DNA of 64,000 nucleotides from Streptomyces pinistramenti (GTDB taxonomy: Bacteria > Actinomycetota > Actinomycetes > Streptomycetales > Streptomycetaceae): the NCBI RefSeq assembly GCF_020564935.1, contig NZ_JAJCXB010000032.1:17170-81169 (forward strand), given 5' to 3'. Shown piece by piece: positions 25,890 through 36,641 of this stretch (within the stretch, counting starts at the first letter, position 1; each line of letters begins with the position of its first letter). A program made the position numbers and the translations under genes. Under the pieces are notes generated by a model. It ran no database searches, was not told where the DNA came from, and was given only the letters and a program-made list of their open reading frames with translations.

Positions 25890-28073
25890 TCACTCAGGGT
25901 GGTCTTGAGTGAGCTGTTCGCCGACGGCCCGGTGCAGCCGTGCCGCCGCCGGATCGCCGAGCCGGTCGAGGGTGTCCGCAATCCGCAGCTGGAGCGCCGC
26001 CTCCAGGCGTCCGTCGCCCGCGCTGCGGGCGGCGTGCAGGGCATCGAGGCAGGTCCGCAGCGCCTCCTCGGGCCGTCCCGCGTACTCCTGCACCCGCGCC
26101 ACCTCCCCCGACGCCCGCGCCTGACCCGACACGTCCCCGAGCCTGCGGTACGTCCCGGCCGCCGCCCGCCACTCCTTCAGCGCCTCGCCCCAGCGCCCCG
26201 CATAGGTGTGCGTACCGCCGATCCGGCCGTGCAGCCGCGCCGCGTCGGCGCTCTCGCCGCGGCTCAACCGCAGCTCCAGCGCCCGCCCGTACCAGTCGGC
26301 CGCCCGCTGCCAGTCGCCCAGCTCGGAGTACGTACCGCCCAGCGATTCCAGCGCGCGCCCGGTGGCCACCGGGTCCTTCACCGCACGGGCGGCCTCCAGC
26401 GCGCCGCGGTACCGGGCGAGCGCGTCCTGCGTGCGGCCCGACTGACCGTCCAGGTCGGCGAGGTTGAGCAGCGCCGCGGCCTTCTCCCGTCCCAGGCCGC
26501 GGCGTTCGGCGACCTCCAGGACCAGCGTGTGCAGGGAGTAGAGGGCAGGCGCGGCCGCCTGCGCGCCCTCGTGCATCATCAGCGTGCGGACCAGCGCGGC
26601 CATCAACCGCCGGTCCAGCGTGTCCAGTTCACCGTCGGCCACGGCGATCCGCGCCGCGTCCAGCAGGGCCGCGCGGCGGCTGCGCAGCCAGTCGGCCGCG
26701 GCCTGCCGTGAGGGGAAGCGCAGCGACTTCGGCAGTCCCGCCGTACGGTGCCGGGCCGCGGAGCCCGCAGGCTCCCCCATCGCCCGGCAGGACTGGAGCA
26801 GCCGGACGGTCCGCTCCAGCATCCGCGCGCGGGCCAGCTGGATCTCGGCAGGACGCTCCTCTTCCTGGAGCAGCGCGAAGGTCGCGGGGGCCAGGCATCC
26901 GGGAAGCCGGTACTGCGGGTGCAGCGCTGCCTCGGCCACGCCCTCGGCCGCACTCCGCTCCCCCGTGCCCGTGGGCTCGCCCGGCACCGGGTGCAGCAGG
27001 CCCAGCGCGGCGACGTCCTGCAAGGTCCTGGCGGCGGCCGCGACCGAGCAGCCGGCCAGCGCGGAGGCGGTGTGCGCGTCCACCAGGCCGGCCGGCGCCA
27101 GGGTGAGCAGCCGCAGTATCCGGGCGGTGGACGGCGCGAGCGCCTCGTAGGCGAGATGGAAGGCGCGGTGCAGCGGGTGGTCACCGGAGGGCAGGTCCGC
27201 CGGGATCGGGACGGCCCGGAGCGCCTTGCGCAGGTCGGATACGGACGACTTGGGGCGGGCGGCGAGCCAGCCGCCCGCCAGGACCAGGGCCGCGGGCTGG
27301 CCGCCGCACTCCTCGGCGACCGCTTCGGCCGTCCGCGGGTCGACGGCGATACGGGTCGGCCCGGCGAACCCACCGAGGATCGCGACGGCCGCCGCGCTCT
27401 CCAGGCCGCCGAGCGTGCACGGCCGGACGTCGGGGATGCCGGTGAGCGGCCCCTGGGAGACCACCAGGACCAGGCAGCGGGGCGCATCCGGGAGCAGCGG
27501 TTCGACCTGTTCGGCGCCCGGGGCGTCGTCCAGGAACAGCACGGCGCGCCGGGTGGCGAGCGCCGTACGCAGCGCCTCGGTCAGCTCGTCGTCACAGGCT
27601 CCCGGCGGGGCGGAGGCGCCGAGCGTGGTGAGCAGTCCACGGGCGACCCGGCCGGTGGGCACCGGAGCGCCGCCCGGCCCGGTCAGCCCGGCCCGCAGCA
27701 CGCCGTCGGGGTACTCGTCGGCGAGGTGGCGCAGCAGTTCCGCGGCGAGCCGGGTGCGGCCCGATCCGGGGCGGCCGGCGATCAGCAGGACGCGGCTGCG
27801 GGCGCCCTTGCGTCCGGAGAGGGTGTCGAGCCCCGCGCGGGCGATGTCGGCACGCAGCGCTTTCAGTTCGCGGGTGCGGCCGGCGAACGGCGGCGGGACG
27901 GTCCTCGTGGGGACGACGGTGGCGGGCGGTGCGGTGGCGGCGGAACGGCCGGGGCGGCCGGCCGCCGTGCCGTCTCTGCGGCCGTCCGGCACCTGCCGGG
28001 CGTCCGCCGCCGTGGCGGGCCGCCCCGCCGCCCCCGGCGGGAGGTGCCCTCCGCCCACCGCCTGATCCGTCAC
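25890..28073 (-). CDS. STAND-type ATPase with C-terminal TPR repeats
   Basis: 727 aa. After a disordered leader, residues ~62-75 (PFAGRTRELKALRA) begin an NB-ARC-like module. The Walker A reads GRPGSGRTRLA (100-110), with Arg in place of the catalytic Lys; Walker B is AVLFLDDAPG. A winged-helix/LGALR region and a helical linker follow. The last ~230 residues are TPR repeats (for example ALARYRGALEAARAV, RAADWYGRALELRLSRG, ALKEWRAAAGTYRRLGD). There is no N-terminal SARP DNA-binding domain, so it is a SARP/AfsR relative lacking the DNA-binding part, or a signalling scaffold. The ATG has no strong ribosome binding site visible. Confidence 0.8.
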   Translation of the reverse strand: MTDQAVGGGHLPPGAAGRPATAADARQVPDGRRDGTAAGRPGRSAATAPPATVVPTRTVPPPFAGRTRELKALRADIARAGLDTLSGRKGARSRVLLIAGRPGSGRTRLAAELLRHLADEYPDGVLRAGLTGPGGAPVPTGRVARGLLTTLGASAPPGACDDELTEALRTALATRRAVLFLDDAPGAEQVEPLLPDAPRCLVLVVSQGPLTGIPDVRPCTLGGLESAAAVAILGGFAGPTRIAVDPRTAEAVAEECGGQPAALVLAGGWLAARPKSSVSDLRKALRAVPIPADLPSGDHPLHRAFHLAYEALAPSTARILRLLTLAPAGLVDAHTASALAGCSVAAAARTLQDVAALGLLHPVPGEPTGTGERSAAEGVAEAALHPQYRLPGCLAPATFALLQEEERPAEIQLARARMLERTVRLLQSCRAMGEPAGSAARHRTAGLPKSLRFPSRQAAADWLRSRRAALLDAARIAVADGELDTLDRRLMAALVRTLMMHEGAQAAAPALYSLHTLVLEVAERRGLGREKAAALLNLADLDGQSGRTQDALARYRGALEAARAVKDPVATGRALESLGGTYSELGDWQRAADWYGRALELRLSRGESADAARLHGRIGGTHTYAGRWGEALKEWRAAAGTYRRLGDVSGQARASGEVARVQEYAGRPEEALRTCLDALHAARSAGDGRLEAALQLRIADTLDRLGDPAAARLHRAVGEQLTQDHPE

Positions 28074-28246
28074 GGGTCACTCTCCCGTCCACCTGCGCAT
28101 ACGAGCCCGCCGCGGTCGCGGACGGGAACGCTGCCGAGCGTAGTTCACGACCCGTCATGCGCCGTGCGGAGCAGGGCGGTTGGGTCACTCGATCGGATCA
28201 GCCGATCATCCGACCGGAACGGGGCGGCGGCCGGTGCGGCGGCGGC

Positions 28247-28873
28247 TCAGGCGGCGAAGGGGCGGGCCGGCCAGGGCGCGTCGGCCGGGCGCAGGGCCTC
28301 CAGGCCCGTGCCGCCCTGCGCCGCGGTGAGCGCCAGGACTCCGACGACCAGGCAGTTGTTGTGCAGCTCGCCGGCCAGCACGCCGCGCACCAGCTCGTCC
28401 TGCGGCACCCGCGCCAGCTCCATGTCGGCCTCTTCCTCGGACACCTCGAAGCGTTCGCCCTCGGCCTCCGACAGGTCGCGCGCGAGGAAGATCCGCACCG
28501 CCTCGTCGCAGCCGCCCGGTGTGGTGTAGACGTCGGTCAGCACCCGCCAGTCGCCCGCCTTGACGTGCGCCTCTTCGTACAGCTCGCGCTGCGCGGCGTG
28601 CAGCGGGTTCTCGCCGGGGACGTCCAGCAGGCCGGCGGGGATCTCCCACAGCTTCTGGCGTACCGGGTGACGGTACTGGCGCAGCACCAGCACCCGGCCC
28701 TCGCCGTCGAGCGCGAGGACCGCGACGGAGCCGGGGTGGACCTGGTAGTCCCGCTTGACGGTGGAGCCGTCCGGCATGACGACCTCGTCGGTGCGCACGC
28801 TGGTCTTGTTCCCGGTGAAGGGCGTCGTGGTCGCGGTGACCGTCCACTCCTCGGGGGTGTCCTTGATCGCCAT
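28247..28873 (-). CDS. NUDIX hydrolase, ADP-ribose pyrophosphatase type
   Basis: 208 aa. The NUDIX box GLLDVPGENPLHAAQRELYE followed by EAHV has the REUxEE core with one extra residue before GE, as in the actinobacterial ADP-ribose pyrophosphatase Rv1700. The preceding LRQYRHPVRQKLWEIPAG segment is typical of that subfamily. Hydrolyses ADP-ribose to AMP and ribose-5-phosphate. The ATG 28873 has AGGAGG upstream. It follows pyrG, the conserved actinobacterial order. Confidence 0.92.
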   Translation of the reverse strand: MAIKDTPEEWTVTATTTPFTGNKTSVRTDEVVMPDGSTVKRDYQVHPGSVAVLALDGEGRVLVLRQYRHPVRQKLWEIPAGLLDVPGENPLHAAQRELYEEAHVKAGDWRVLTDVYTTPGGCDEAVRIFLARDLSEAEGERFEVSEEEADMELARVPQDELVRGVLAGELHNNCLVVGVLALTAAQGGTGLEALRPADAPWPARPFAA

Positions 28874-28908
28874 GCGTCCTCCTGTGTGAGCCTTTACCAA
28901 CGCAGAAA

Positions 28909-28942
28909 CCGGGGCACGGACCTCGAAAGATCCCTGCCCCGG
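28909..28942 (-). terminator. Hairpin between pyrG and the NUDIX gene
   Basis: CCGGGGCA (28909-28916) pairs with TGCCCCGG (28935-28942), extended by three inner pairs after one mismatch. It could terminate or attenuate transcription after pyrG. Confidence 0.65.
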
Positions 28943-28966
28943 CAACCGTATCCGTCGTGCTCCGCG

Positions 28967-30637
<1,671 letters not shown>

Positions 30638-31048
30638 GGCCAAGAGGGAGCTCCCGTGGTCGCGAGGTGGAGAGGTGCGATGCGGCGCCGACCCCGGAGG
30701 TTCGAGGGGTGCCTTCGCTGCGGCTCGGGGGTGCCGTGACATCTGCCGTGACATTTGTGGGGCCCACCGGTCCACGGGGTACCAGGCTATCAGCGACCTG
30801 GCATGGTCGCTCCCGGCCGCGTCCGGGACCGGGCCCACGGCACTCATCACCCGTTCGGGTGACCCCACTCTCCTGAGCGTCGCGCAGATCACTTGCGCGC
30901 GTCGTATCCTGCTCGGGCACTCGTTACGAGCCGTCCGGTAAGGCACCACCCCCGCCCGATTTCCGGTCCCGTTGCTCGACAACGTTTCATGGGCAGGACG
31001 GACAGCTCACAACGTCCCATGGGGGGCGTGACTCCAGTTCGACGGGAG
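30638..31048. other. Divergent promoter region of pyrG and the GH15 gene
   Basis: 411 bp containing a 16-bp inverted repeat at 30847-30862 and Streptomyces -10-like hexamers. No supported gene; a frame upstream of the GH15 start lacks a ribosome binding site. Confidence 0.6.
30847..30862. promoter_or_regulatory. Inverted repeat TCACCCG-TT-CGGGTGA
   Basis: Perfect 7-bp arms around a 2-bp centre, about 190 bp from the GH15 start and 210 bp from the pyrG start. Probably an operator or part of a promoter. Confidence 0.45.
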
Positions 31049-32860
31049 ATGCACGTGGCCGGGCGCATCGAGGACTACGCACTCATCGGCGATATGCAAA
31101 CCGCCGCTCTCGTGTGCAGAGACGGCATGGTCGATTGGCTGTGCCTGCCCCGCTTCGACTCGCCGGCGGTCTTCGCCGGGCTGCTGGGCACGGAGGAACA
31201 CGGATTCTGGCGGATGGGCCCCGCCCATACCGAGGGCACCCGCCCGCAGCCCGCCGACCGTCGCCGCTACCGCGGGGACTCACTCGTACTGGAATCCGAG
31301 TGGGACACCCCGGCGGGCACGGTCCGGGTCATCGACTTCATGCCGCCGCGGGACGGCGCGCCACAGCTGGTGCGCATCGTGGAGGGTGTGAGCGGCAGCG
31401 TTCCGGTGCGTTCGGAGCTGCGGATGCGGTTCTCGTACGGCTGGGTCGTGCCCTGGGTCCACAAGGTGGACGGGCGGACGGTCGCGGTCGCGGGGCCGGA
31501 TTCGGTGTGGCTGGACACCTCGGCGGAGACGTACGGCGAGGAGCTGACGACGTACTCCGACTTCACGGTGTCGCCGGGCGAGCGGGTCGCCTTCACCATC
31601 AGCTGGCAGCCCTCGCACCACCAGCCGCCGGCGCTGGCGGAGCCGGAGGCGTCGCTGGAGGCCACCGAGGACTTCTGGCGTGACTGGGTCGAGCACTGCA
31701 CGTATCACGGTCCGTACCGCGACGCGGTGGTCAGGTCGCTGATCACGCTCAAGGCACTGACGTACGCGCCGACCGGCGGGATCGTGGCGGCGCCGACGAC
31801 CTCGCTGCCCGAGGATCTCGGCGGCAGCCGCAACTGGGACTACCGCTTCACCTGGCTGCGGGACGCCGCGATCACCCTCTCCTCGCTGCTGCGCACCGGC
31901 TACCGGGAAGAGGCGCGGGCCTGGCGCGAGTGGCTGCTGCGCGCGGTGGCGGGCGATCCGGAGAACCTCCAGATCATGTACGGCATCGCCGGTGAACGGG
32001 AGTTGGGCGAGAACGAGCTCAACTGGCTTCCTGGGTACGAGAATTCGCAGCCGGTCCGGGTCGGCAACGGCGCGGCGGGGCAGCTCCAGCTGGACGTGTA
32101 CGGCGAGGTCATCGAGGCGCTCCACCTCGCGCACATGACCGGGCTCGCCCGCAACGACTATGCCTCGCTGCTCCAGCTGAAGCTGATCCGCTGGGTGGAG
32201 AAGCACTGGGACGAGCCGGACGAGGGCATCTGGGAGGTCCGCGGCCCGCGGCGGCACTTCGTCCATTCCAAGGTGATGACCTGGGTCGCCGTCGACCGCA
32301 CGATCAAGCTGATCGAGGCCGGTGACGTGGACGGACCGCTGGAGCGCTGGAAGGAGCTGCGCGACACGATCCACCGTGACGTCTGCGAGAAGGGGTACGA
32401 CGCGGAGCGCAACACCTTCACGCAGTCCTACGGCTCGCAGGAGCTGGACGCGTCGCTGCTGCTCATCCCGCAGATGGGTTTCCTGCCGCCGGACGACAAG
32501 CGCGTCATCGGCACCATCGAGGCGATCCAGCGGGAACTCGCCACCGAGGACGGCTTCATCCTGCGCTATCCGACGTCCGCCGACGAGGCCGGTGTGGACG
32601 GGCTCGAAGGTGAGGAAGGGGCCTTCCTGGCCTGCTCGTTCTGGATGGCGGACGATCTGGCGATGATCGGCAGGGTCGAGGAGGCCCGCAAACTCTTCGA
32701 GCGGCTGCTCGCGCTCCGCAACGACCTGGGGCTGCTGGCCGAGGAGTGGGATCCGCACAACCAGCGCCAGGTGGGCAACTTCCCGCAGGCGTTCAGCCAT
32801 GTCCCGCTGATCGACACCGCACTGCGGCTGACCGCGAGCGGTGCGTACGGCGGGGGCTGA
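31049..32860 (+). CDS. Glycoside hydrolase family 15 (trehalase/glucoamylase type)
   Basis: 603 aa, no signal peptide, so intracellular. N-terminal beta-sandwich starts HVAGRIEDYALIGDMQTAAL and DWLCLPRFDSPAVFAGLLG. The (alpha/alpha)6 barrel has NWDYRFTWLRDAAITLSSLL, ENSQPVRVGNGAAGQLQLDV, and a likely catalytic Glu in EEWDPHNQRQVGNFPQAFSH. In mycobacteria close relatives are trehalases, and trehalase is my preferred reading, with glucoamylase the alternative. The ATG at 31049 precedes the conserved GRIEDYAL; GTG 31055 or 31028 are also possible. Confidence 0.88.
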   Translation: MHVAGRIEDYALIGDMQTAALVCRDGMVDWLCLPRFDSPAVFAGLLGTEEHGFWRMGPAHTEGTRPQPADRRRYRGDSLVLESEWDTPAGTVRVIDFMPPRDGAPQLVRIVEGVSGSVPVRSELRMRFSYGWVVPWVHKVDGRTVAVAGPDSVWLDTSAETYGEELTTYSDFTVSPGERVAFTISWQPSHHQPPALAEPEASLEATEDFWRDWVEHCTYHGPYRDAVVRSLITLKALTYAPTGGIVAAPTTSLPEDLGGSRNWDYRFTWLRDAAITLSSLLRTGYREEARAWREWLLRAVAGDPENLQIMYGIAGERELGENELNWLPGYENSQPVRVGNGAAGQLQLDVYGEVIEALHLAHMTGLARNDYASLLQLKLIRWVEKHWDEPDEGIWEVRGPRRHFVHSKVMTWVAVDRTIKLIEAGDVDGPLERWKELRDTIHRDVCEKGYDAERNTFTQSYGSQELDASLLLIPQMGFLPPDDKRVIGTIEAIQRELATEDGFILRYPTSADEAGVDGLEGEEGAFLACSFWMADDLAMIGRVEEARKLFERLLALRNDLGLLAEEWDPHNQRQVGNFPQAFSHVPLIDTALRLTASGAYGGG

Positions 32861-32879
32861 CCCCCGTCAGTTTTCCTTT

Positions 32880-32914
32880 CCGCGGGCCCGTTCACCTTTT
32901 GGTGCGGGCCCGCG
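32880..32914. terminator. Hairpin overlapping the MFS stop codon
   Basis: CCGCGGGCCCG (32880-32890) and CGGGCCCGCGG (32904-32914) with inner CACC/GGTG and TTTT loop. It lies between convergent GH15 and MFS genes and overlaps the last codons of the latter. Confidence 0.75.
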
Positions 32915-34247
32915 GTGCGAGAGCCAGCACGAGGACCGGCAGCACGAGTACCGCGGCCGCCGCGTTGAGGCCGCCGTAGCCGATCAGGGTGACGATGCCG
33001 CCGGCGAGTGCGCCGCCGAGCGCGCCGGCCAGGTTCATCAGGGTGTCGGCGAGGCCCTGCACCTCGGAGCGCCGTTCGGTGCCGACGGATTCGGTCAGCA
33101 GCGTGGAGCCGGCGATGGTCACGCAGGACCAGCCGAGGCCGAGCAGGAACAGGCCGGTGGTGGTCGCCCAGTGGGCGGCGCCCGCGGTGCCGGCGAGCAC
33201 CGCGGCCGCGAGGTAGACAGCCTGTCCCGCGAGGATCATCCGCACCCTGCCGATCCGGTCGGCGAGCCGGCCGACGAGCGGCGAGAGTGCGTACATGCCG
33301 GCGATGTGCAGGCTGATGGTGAAGCCGACGACGCTCAACCCGGCGCCGTGGTGGGCGAGATGGACGGGTGTCATGGTCATCACGGACACCATCACGGCGT
33401 GGCCGAGCACGAGGGAGAGCAGGCCGAGCAGGGCGGCGGGCGAGGACCTGACGTGGCGCAGCGCGTCGGCTGTGCGGGTGGTGAAGCGGGCCGTGGCCTG
33501 CGGGGTGGATATTCCGGCCGGAAGACCGCCCCCGGTGTGGCCGGATTCCGCGCGTGCCAGGGCGGCGGCGAGGTGCAGCGGATCGGGGCGGAGCCGGAAC
33601 CAGATCAGGGCCCAGCCGCCGAGGAATGCTACGGCGGAGAAGAGGAACGTCCCCGATTCGCCGGGCAGCCCCAGGGCGTGGGCCACGGATTCGCCGGGGC
33701 CGCTGAGGTTGGGGCCTATGACGCTGCCGACGGTGGTGGACCAGACGACGAGGGAGAGCGCGCGGGCCCGGTTGCCGTCGTCGGCGAGGTCGGCGGCCGC
33801 GTAGCGGGACTGGAGGTTGGCGGCGGTGCCCGCGCCGAGCAGGAGGGTGCCGGCGAGCACCGGTTCCGTGCGGCCCAGGTGGGCACCGAGCAGTACCAGC
33901 AGGGTGCCCGCGGTGGCGATGAGCCAGCCGCAGCCGAGGCCGACCCGGCGGCCGCGGGAGCGGGAGAGCGCGGCGAGCGGGATGCCCAGCAGGGCGGCGC
34001 CGAGCGTGGCCGATGTGGTGGCGAGCCCGGCGGCCGCCTCGGAGCCGCTGAGCCTGCCGACCAGCAGGGCGCCCGATGACAGCGTCGAGCCGATGCCGAT
34101 GCCGGCCACGACCTGGGCGGACATCAGCACCCGGACCGTACGCCGCTGCACGAGGGCGGCGGCCGCACGGTCCGGGGCCGTGGTGGAAGGGGGTGCGGTG
34201 CCCGGTTCTTCGGCAGGGCCGTTGGGTGCTTGCGCGGTACCTGACAT
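32892..34247 (-). CDS. MFS transporter, 12-TM
   Basis: 451 aa with 12 predicted helices. Motif A copies are PLAALSRSRGRRVGLGCGWL region and PLVGRLADRIGRVRMILAGQ. A central loop of ~50 residues (with RPDPLHLAAALARAESGH) separates the halves. The C-terminus ends RARTKR. Likely an exporter; substrate unknown. The ATG 34247 is preceded by weak SD-like GTGCCGC, so this start is uncertain. Confidence 0.85.
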   Translation of the reverse strand: MSGTAQAPNGPAEEPGTAPPSTTAPDRAAAALVQRRTVRVLMSAQVVAGIGIGSTLSSGALLVGRLSGSEAAAGLATTSATLGAALLGIPLAALSRSRGRRVGLGCGWLIATAGTLLVLLGAHLGRTEPVLAGTLLLGAGTAANLQSRYAAADLADDGNRARALSLVVWSTTVGSVIGPNLSGPGESVAHALGLPGESGTFLFSAVAFLGGWALIWFRLRPDPLHLAAALARAESGHTGGGLPAGISTPQATARFTTRTADALRHVRSSPAALLGLLSLVLGHAVMVSVMTMTPVHLAHHGAGLSVVGFTISLHIAGMYALSPLVGRLADRIGRVRMILAGQAVYLAAAVLAGTAGAAHWATTTGLFLLGLGWSCVTIAGSTLLTESVGTERRSEVQGLADTLMNLAGALGGALAGGIVTLIGYGGLNAAAAVLVLPVLVLALAPRARTKR

Positions 34248-34306
34248 GCGGCACAGCGTAAGAGTCCGGACCGCGGCGTCCTACCGGGATCGCGCCGGGG
34301 GCGGGC

Positions 34307-35476
34307 TCAGAACGGGGTGAGGGTGAGGGTGATCTCCTTCGGGGCGCCGTCCTCGATGTACGAGGCGAAGCCGGCCACGTCGTCGAAGGCGAAGCCGTAC
34401 GCCTTGCCGTCGGCGGTGGCCGCGTGCATGGCCTTGGCGTAGTGGTTGGTGAGCTGTTCCTGGTAGAAGGCGGCCGGGTCGGTGGCGGGCTGGGCCGCGG
34501 CCGAGACGAGTGTGGAGCGGTTCAGGGCGGCGCCCAGGATGGCGGCGACCGGTCCGGTGGTGCCATCGTTGGGGGCGGCCAGCGCGCCGTCGCAGAAGAG
34601 GACGTCGCGGGTGGAGGGCTTGTCGAAGGCGACCGTAGCGGGGCCCGTGAAGGACAGTTTGCCGGCGCTGACCCGGCCGGTGAAGGTACCGGCGTTGGTG
34701 GTCACCTTCAGGTCCTTGCCCGCGTAGGCGGACCAGGCGTCGTCGATGGCGGGAGCGAAGTAGTCCTTGCCGAACAGGCCGCTGTCCAGGCCGTGTCCTG
34801 GGGCGATGACGCGCTTGTCGCCGATGACCAGTTTGTCGAAGCCTTCGGCGGCCTTGACGTCGGCGAAGACCTTGGCGCGGGCGCCGTCCTTGAGGGTGCC
34901 GGTGGTCTGGTCCTTGGCGCCGGTCAGCTTGATCGCGAGCGGCACGCTGAACATGTCGACCATGGTCGTGTTGCAGTACATGCCGCCCGCGTTGTAGGTG
35001 AACTCGGCGCAGTCGTGCAGGACGTCGTAGTTGGGGTCGGACGAGACCCAGCCGGCCGGATAGGCCAGCGCCGCCTTGCCGTTGCCGTCCTCGACCGCCT
35101 TGAACTTGAGCTTGCTGCCGAGCGCGGTGTAGATGCGGCCGGACATCTGCGGCAGCTGGAGGGTGGTGGGGCCGCTCGCCGCGAGCGGGATCGCGTAGTC
35201 GGTGAAGCCGTCCGCGCCGTTGTCGGACACGGCGACGGGCTTGAGTTCGCCCTCCGGGGTGACCCGTACCTGCTGGGTGCCGTCGTTGCCGACGATGTAG
35301 ATCCAGACGGCGGAATTGGCGTAGTTGCCGGAGTTGTTGACGATGTGCAGCGGCATCCCGGCCGCCGCTTCGCCGAGGGGTGCGGGCGCGCCGATGGCGC
35401 GTCCGGCGACGGCGATGCCGGAGACGGTGGCGGCGCCGGCGGCGAGTCCGCCGAGCAGGGTGCGACGAGTGATCAC
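34307..35476 (-). CDS. Secreted beta-1,3-glucanase, glycoside hydrolase family 64
   Basis: 389 aa. A twin-arginine leader (ITRRTLLGGLAAGAATVSGI) precedes a cleavage region near AGRAIGA. The mature part fits GH64: PLHIVNNSGNYANSAVWIYI, QLPQMSGRIYTALGSKLKFK, and the pair CAEFTYNAGGMYCNTTMVDMF holding conserved acidic residues. GH64 enzymes release laminaripentaose-type products from beta-1,3-glucan. The GTG overlaps the stop of the GH16 gene (GTGA, 35473-35476), so both enzymes are co-produced. Confidence 0.88.
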   Translation of the reverse strand: MITRRTLLGGLAAGAATVSGIAVAGRAIGAPAPLGEAAAGMPLHIVNNSGNYANSAVWIYIVGNDGTQQVRVTPEGELKPVAVSDNGADGFTDYAIPLAASGPTTLQLPQMSGRIYTALGSKLKFKAVEDGNGKAALAYPAGWVSSDPNYDVLHDCAEFTYNAGGMYCNTTMVDMFSVPLAIKLTGAKDQTTGTLKDGARAKVFADVKAAEGFDKLVIGDKRVIAPGHGLDSGLFGKDYFAPAIDDAWSAYAGKDLKVTTNAGTFTGRVSAGKLSFTGPATVAFDKPSTRDVLFCDGALAAPNDGTTGPVAAILGAALNRSTLVSAAAQPATDPAAFYQEQLTNHYAKAMHAATADGKAYGFAFDDVAGFASYIEDGAPKEITLTLTPF

Positions 35477-36498
35477 GAGGTGGCTCCTTGCGATGCGGTG
35501 CGCGGGGCGGGGGCGGTGGTGCGGGCCGCGGCGGGCTGTGCGACGGAGACGGCGACGCGGTCGACGAGGAGGGAGCCGCCGGGGGCGGTGGTGTCGGTGG
35601 GGGTGGCGCGGCCTGCGACGCCGTCCGGGAACCCGCCGCCCATGGCGAGGTTGAGGAGCAGGAAGTGGCCGTGGTGGGTGGCCTTCGCCCAGGTGTCGGC
35701 GTCCATCTCGGCGGAGGTGACGGTGTGGAAGCGCTGTCCGTCGACGTACCAGTTCAGCGACTCCGCCGCGCTGTCGGTGCGGTCGAGTTCGAGCGCGTAG
35801 GTGTGGAAGCCGGCCTGGCAGGCGGCGCCGGGGCACTCCCGTGAACTCCCCTTGCCCTGGGTCTCGTTGCAGGGTCCTCCGGGGCTGACCCCGCAGTGCA
35901 GGGTGGCCCAGACCTGGTTGGCGCCGTTGACGTTCTCCATGATGTCGAACTCGCCGATGCCCGGCCAGTTCTGGTAGTTGCCGCGGAAGTCGGCGCCGAG
36001 CGTCCAGAACGCCGGCCAGTAGCCGAGCGCCTGGTCGCCGGAGATCTCCGGCAGCCGGATGCTCGCCTCGATGCGGAGCTTGCCGCCTTCGGGGGCGGCG
36101 AAGTCGGCGCGGCGGGTCTCGATGCGGCCGGAGGTCCAGGTGCCGCCGTCCTTCCGAGCCGTGATCTTGAGGTGGCCGTCCCCGTCGAGCTGGAGGTTGT
36201 CCGGGCTGTCGGTGTACGTCTGGCGTTCGCCTGTACCCCAGTTGGGCGGTCCTCCGGGGTAGCCGGTTCCGGTGTCGGTGATCCAGTCGTCGGCGGAGGG
36301 GCGCGATCCGGCGGCGCCGTCGAAGTCGGTGTGCCAGACCTCCTGGAAGGCTGCGGGGGGCGCCTCTTGGGTGGCGGTGGCGCGGGGGGCGGGGGCTGGT
36401 TCGCGGGCGTTCGCGAGGGGGACGGCGAGTGCGGCGACGGCGGCCAGCACGGAGCAGGCGGCGAACAGCGCCGCCCTCGTCCGCGAGCTCATGCTCAT
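35473..36498 (-). CDS. Secreted glycoside hydrolase family 16 glucanase (laminarinase type)
   Basis: 341 aa. A Sec signal (RTRAALFAACSVLAAVAALA, residues 6-25) ends near LANA. The GH16 active-site motif is GEFDIMENVNG (E-x-D-x-x-E), with YWPAFWTLGADFRGNYQNWP before it and LNLAMGGGFPDGVAG after. It cuts beta-1,3- or beta-1,3/1,4-glucans. The ATG 36498 has GAGGAGAG upstream. First gene of the GH16-GH64 pair, divergent from a LacI regulator across a palindrome. Confidence 0.9.
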   Translation of the reverse strand: MSMSSRTRAALFAACSVLAAVAALAVPLANAREPAPAPRATATQEAPPAAFQEVWHTDFDGAAGSRPSADDWITDTGTGYPGGPPNWGTGERQTYTDSPDNLQLDGDGHLKITARKDGGTWTSGRIETRRADFAAPEGGKLRIEASIRLPEISGDQALGYWPAFWTLGADFRGNYQNWPGIGEFDIMENVNGANQVWATLHCGVSPGGPCNETQGKGSSRECPGAACQAGFHTYALELDRTDSAAESLNWYVDGQRFHTVTSAEMDADTWAKATHHGHFLLLNLAMGGGFPDGVAGRATPTDTTAPGGSLLVDRVAVSVAQPAAARTTAPAPRTASQGATS

Positions 36499-36557
36499 GA
36501 CATTCTCTCCTCGACACGGTGGGGGGAAGGAGGAGTCAAGGGTAGGGGTACACGTCT

Positions 36558-36571
36558 TGAGAGCGCTCTCA
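36558..36571. promoter_or_regulatory. LacI-family operator palindrome
   Basis: TGAGAGCGCTCTCA, a perfect 14-bp palindrome with the central CG of LacI/GalR sites; it resembles the CebR box TGGGAGCGCTCCCA. It lies 60 bp from the GH16 start and 71 bp from the regulator start. Confidence 0.85.
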
Positions 36572-36641
36572 TATCGTGTACCGGCACCCTGCCGACTCGA
36601 CGGCACAGCGTCAACCCACCGCGTGGAAAAAGGAGTTGCAT

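Noticed and set aside
25890..28073. SARP-type antibiotic regulator
   Set aside because: NB-ARC and TPR parts are present but no winged-helix DNA-binding domain at the N-terminus.
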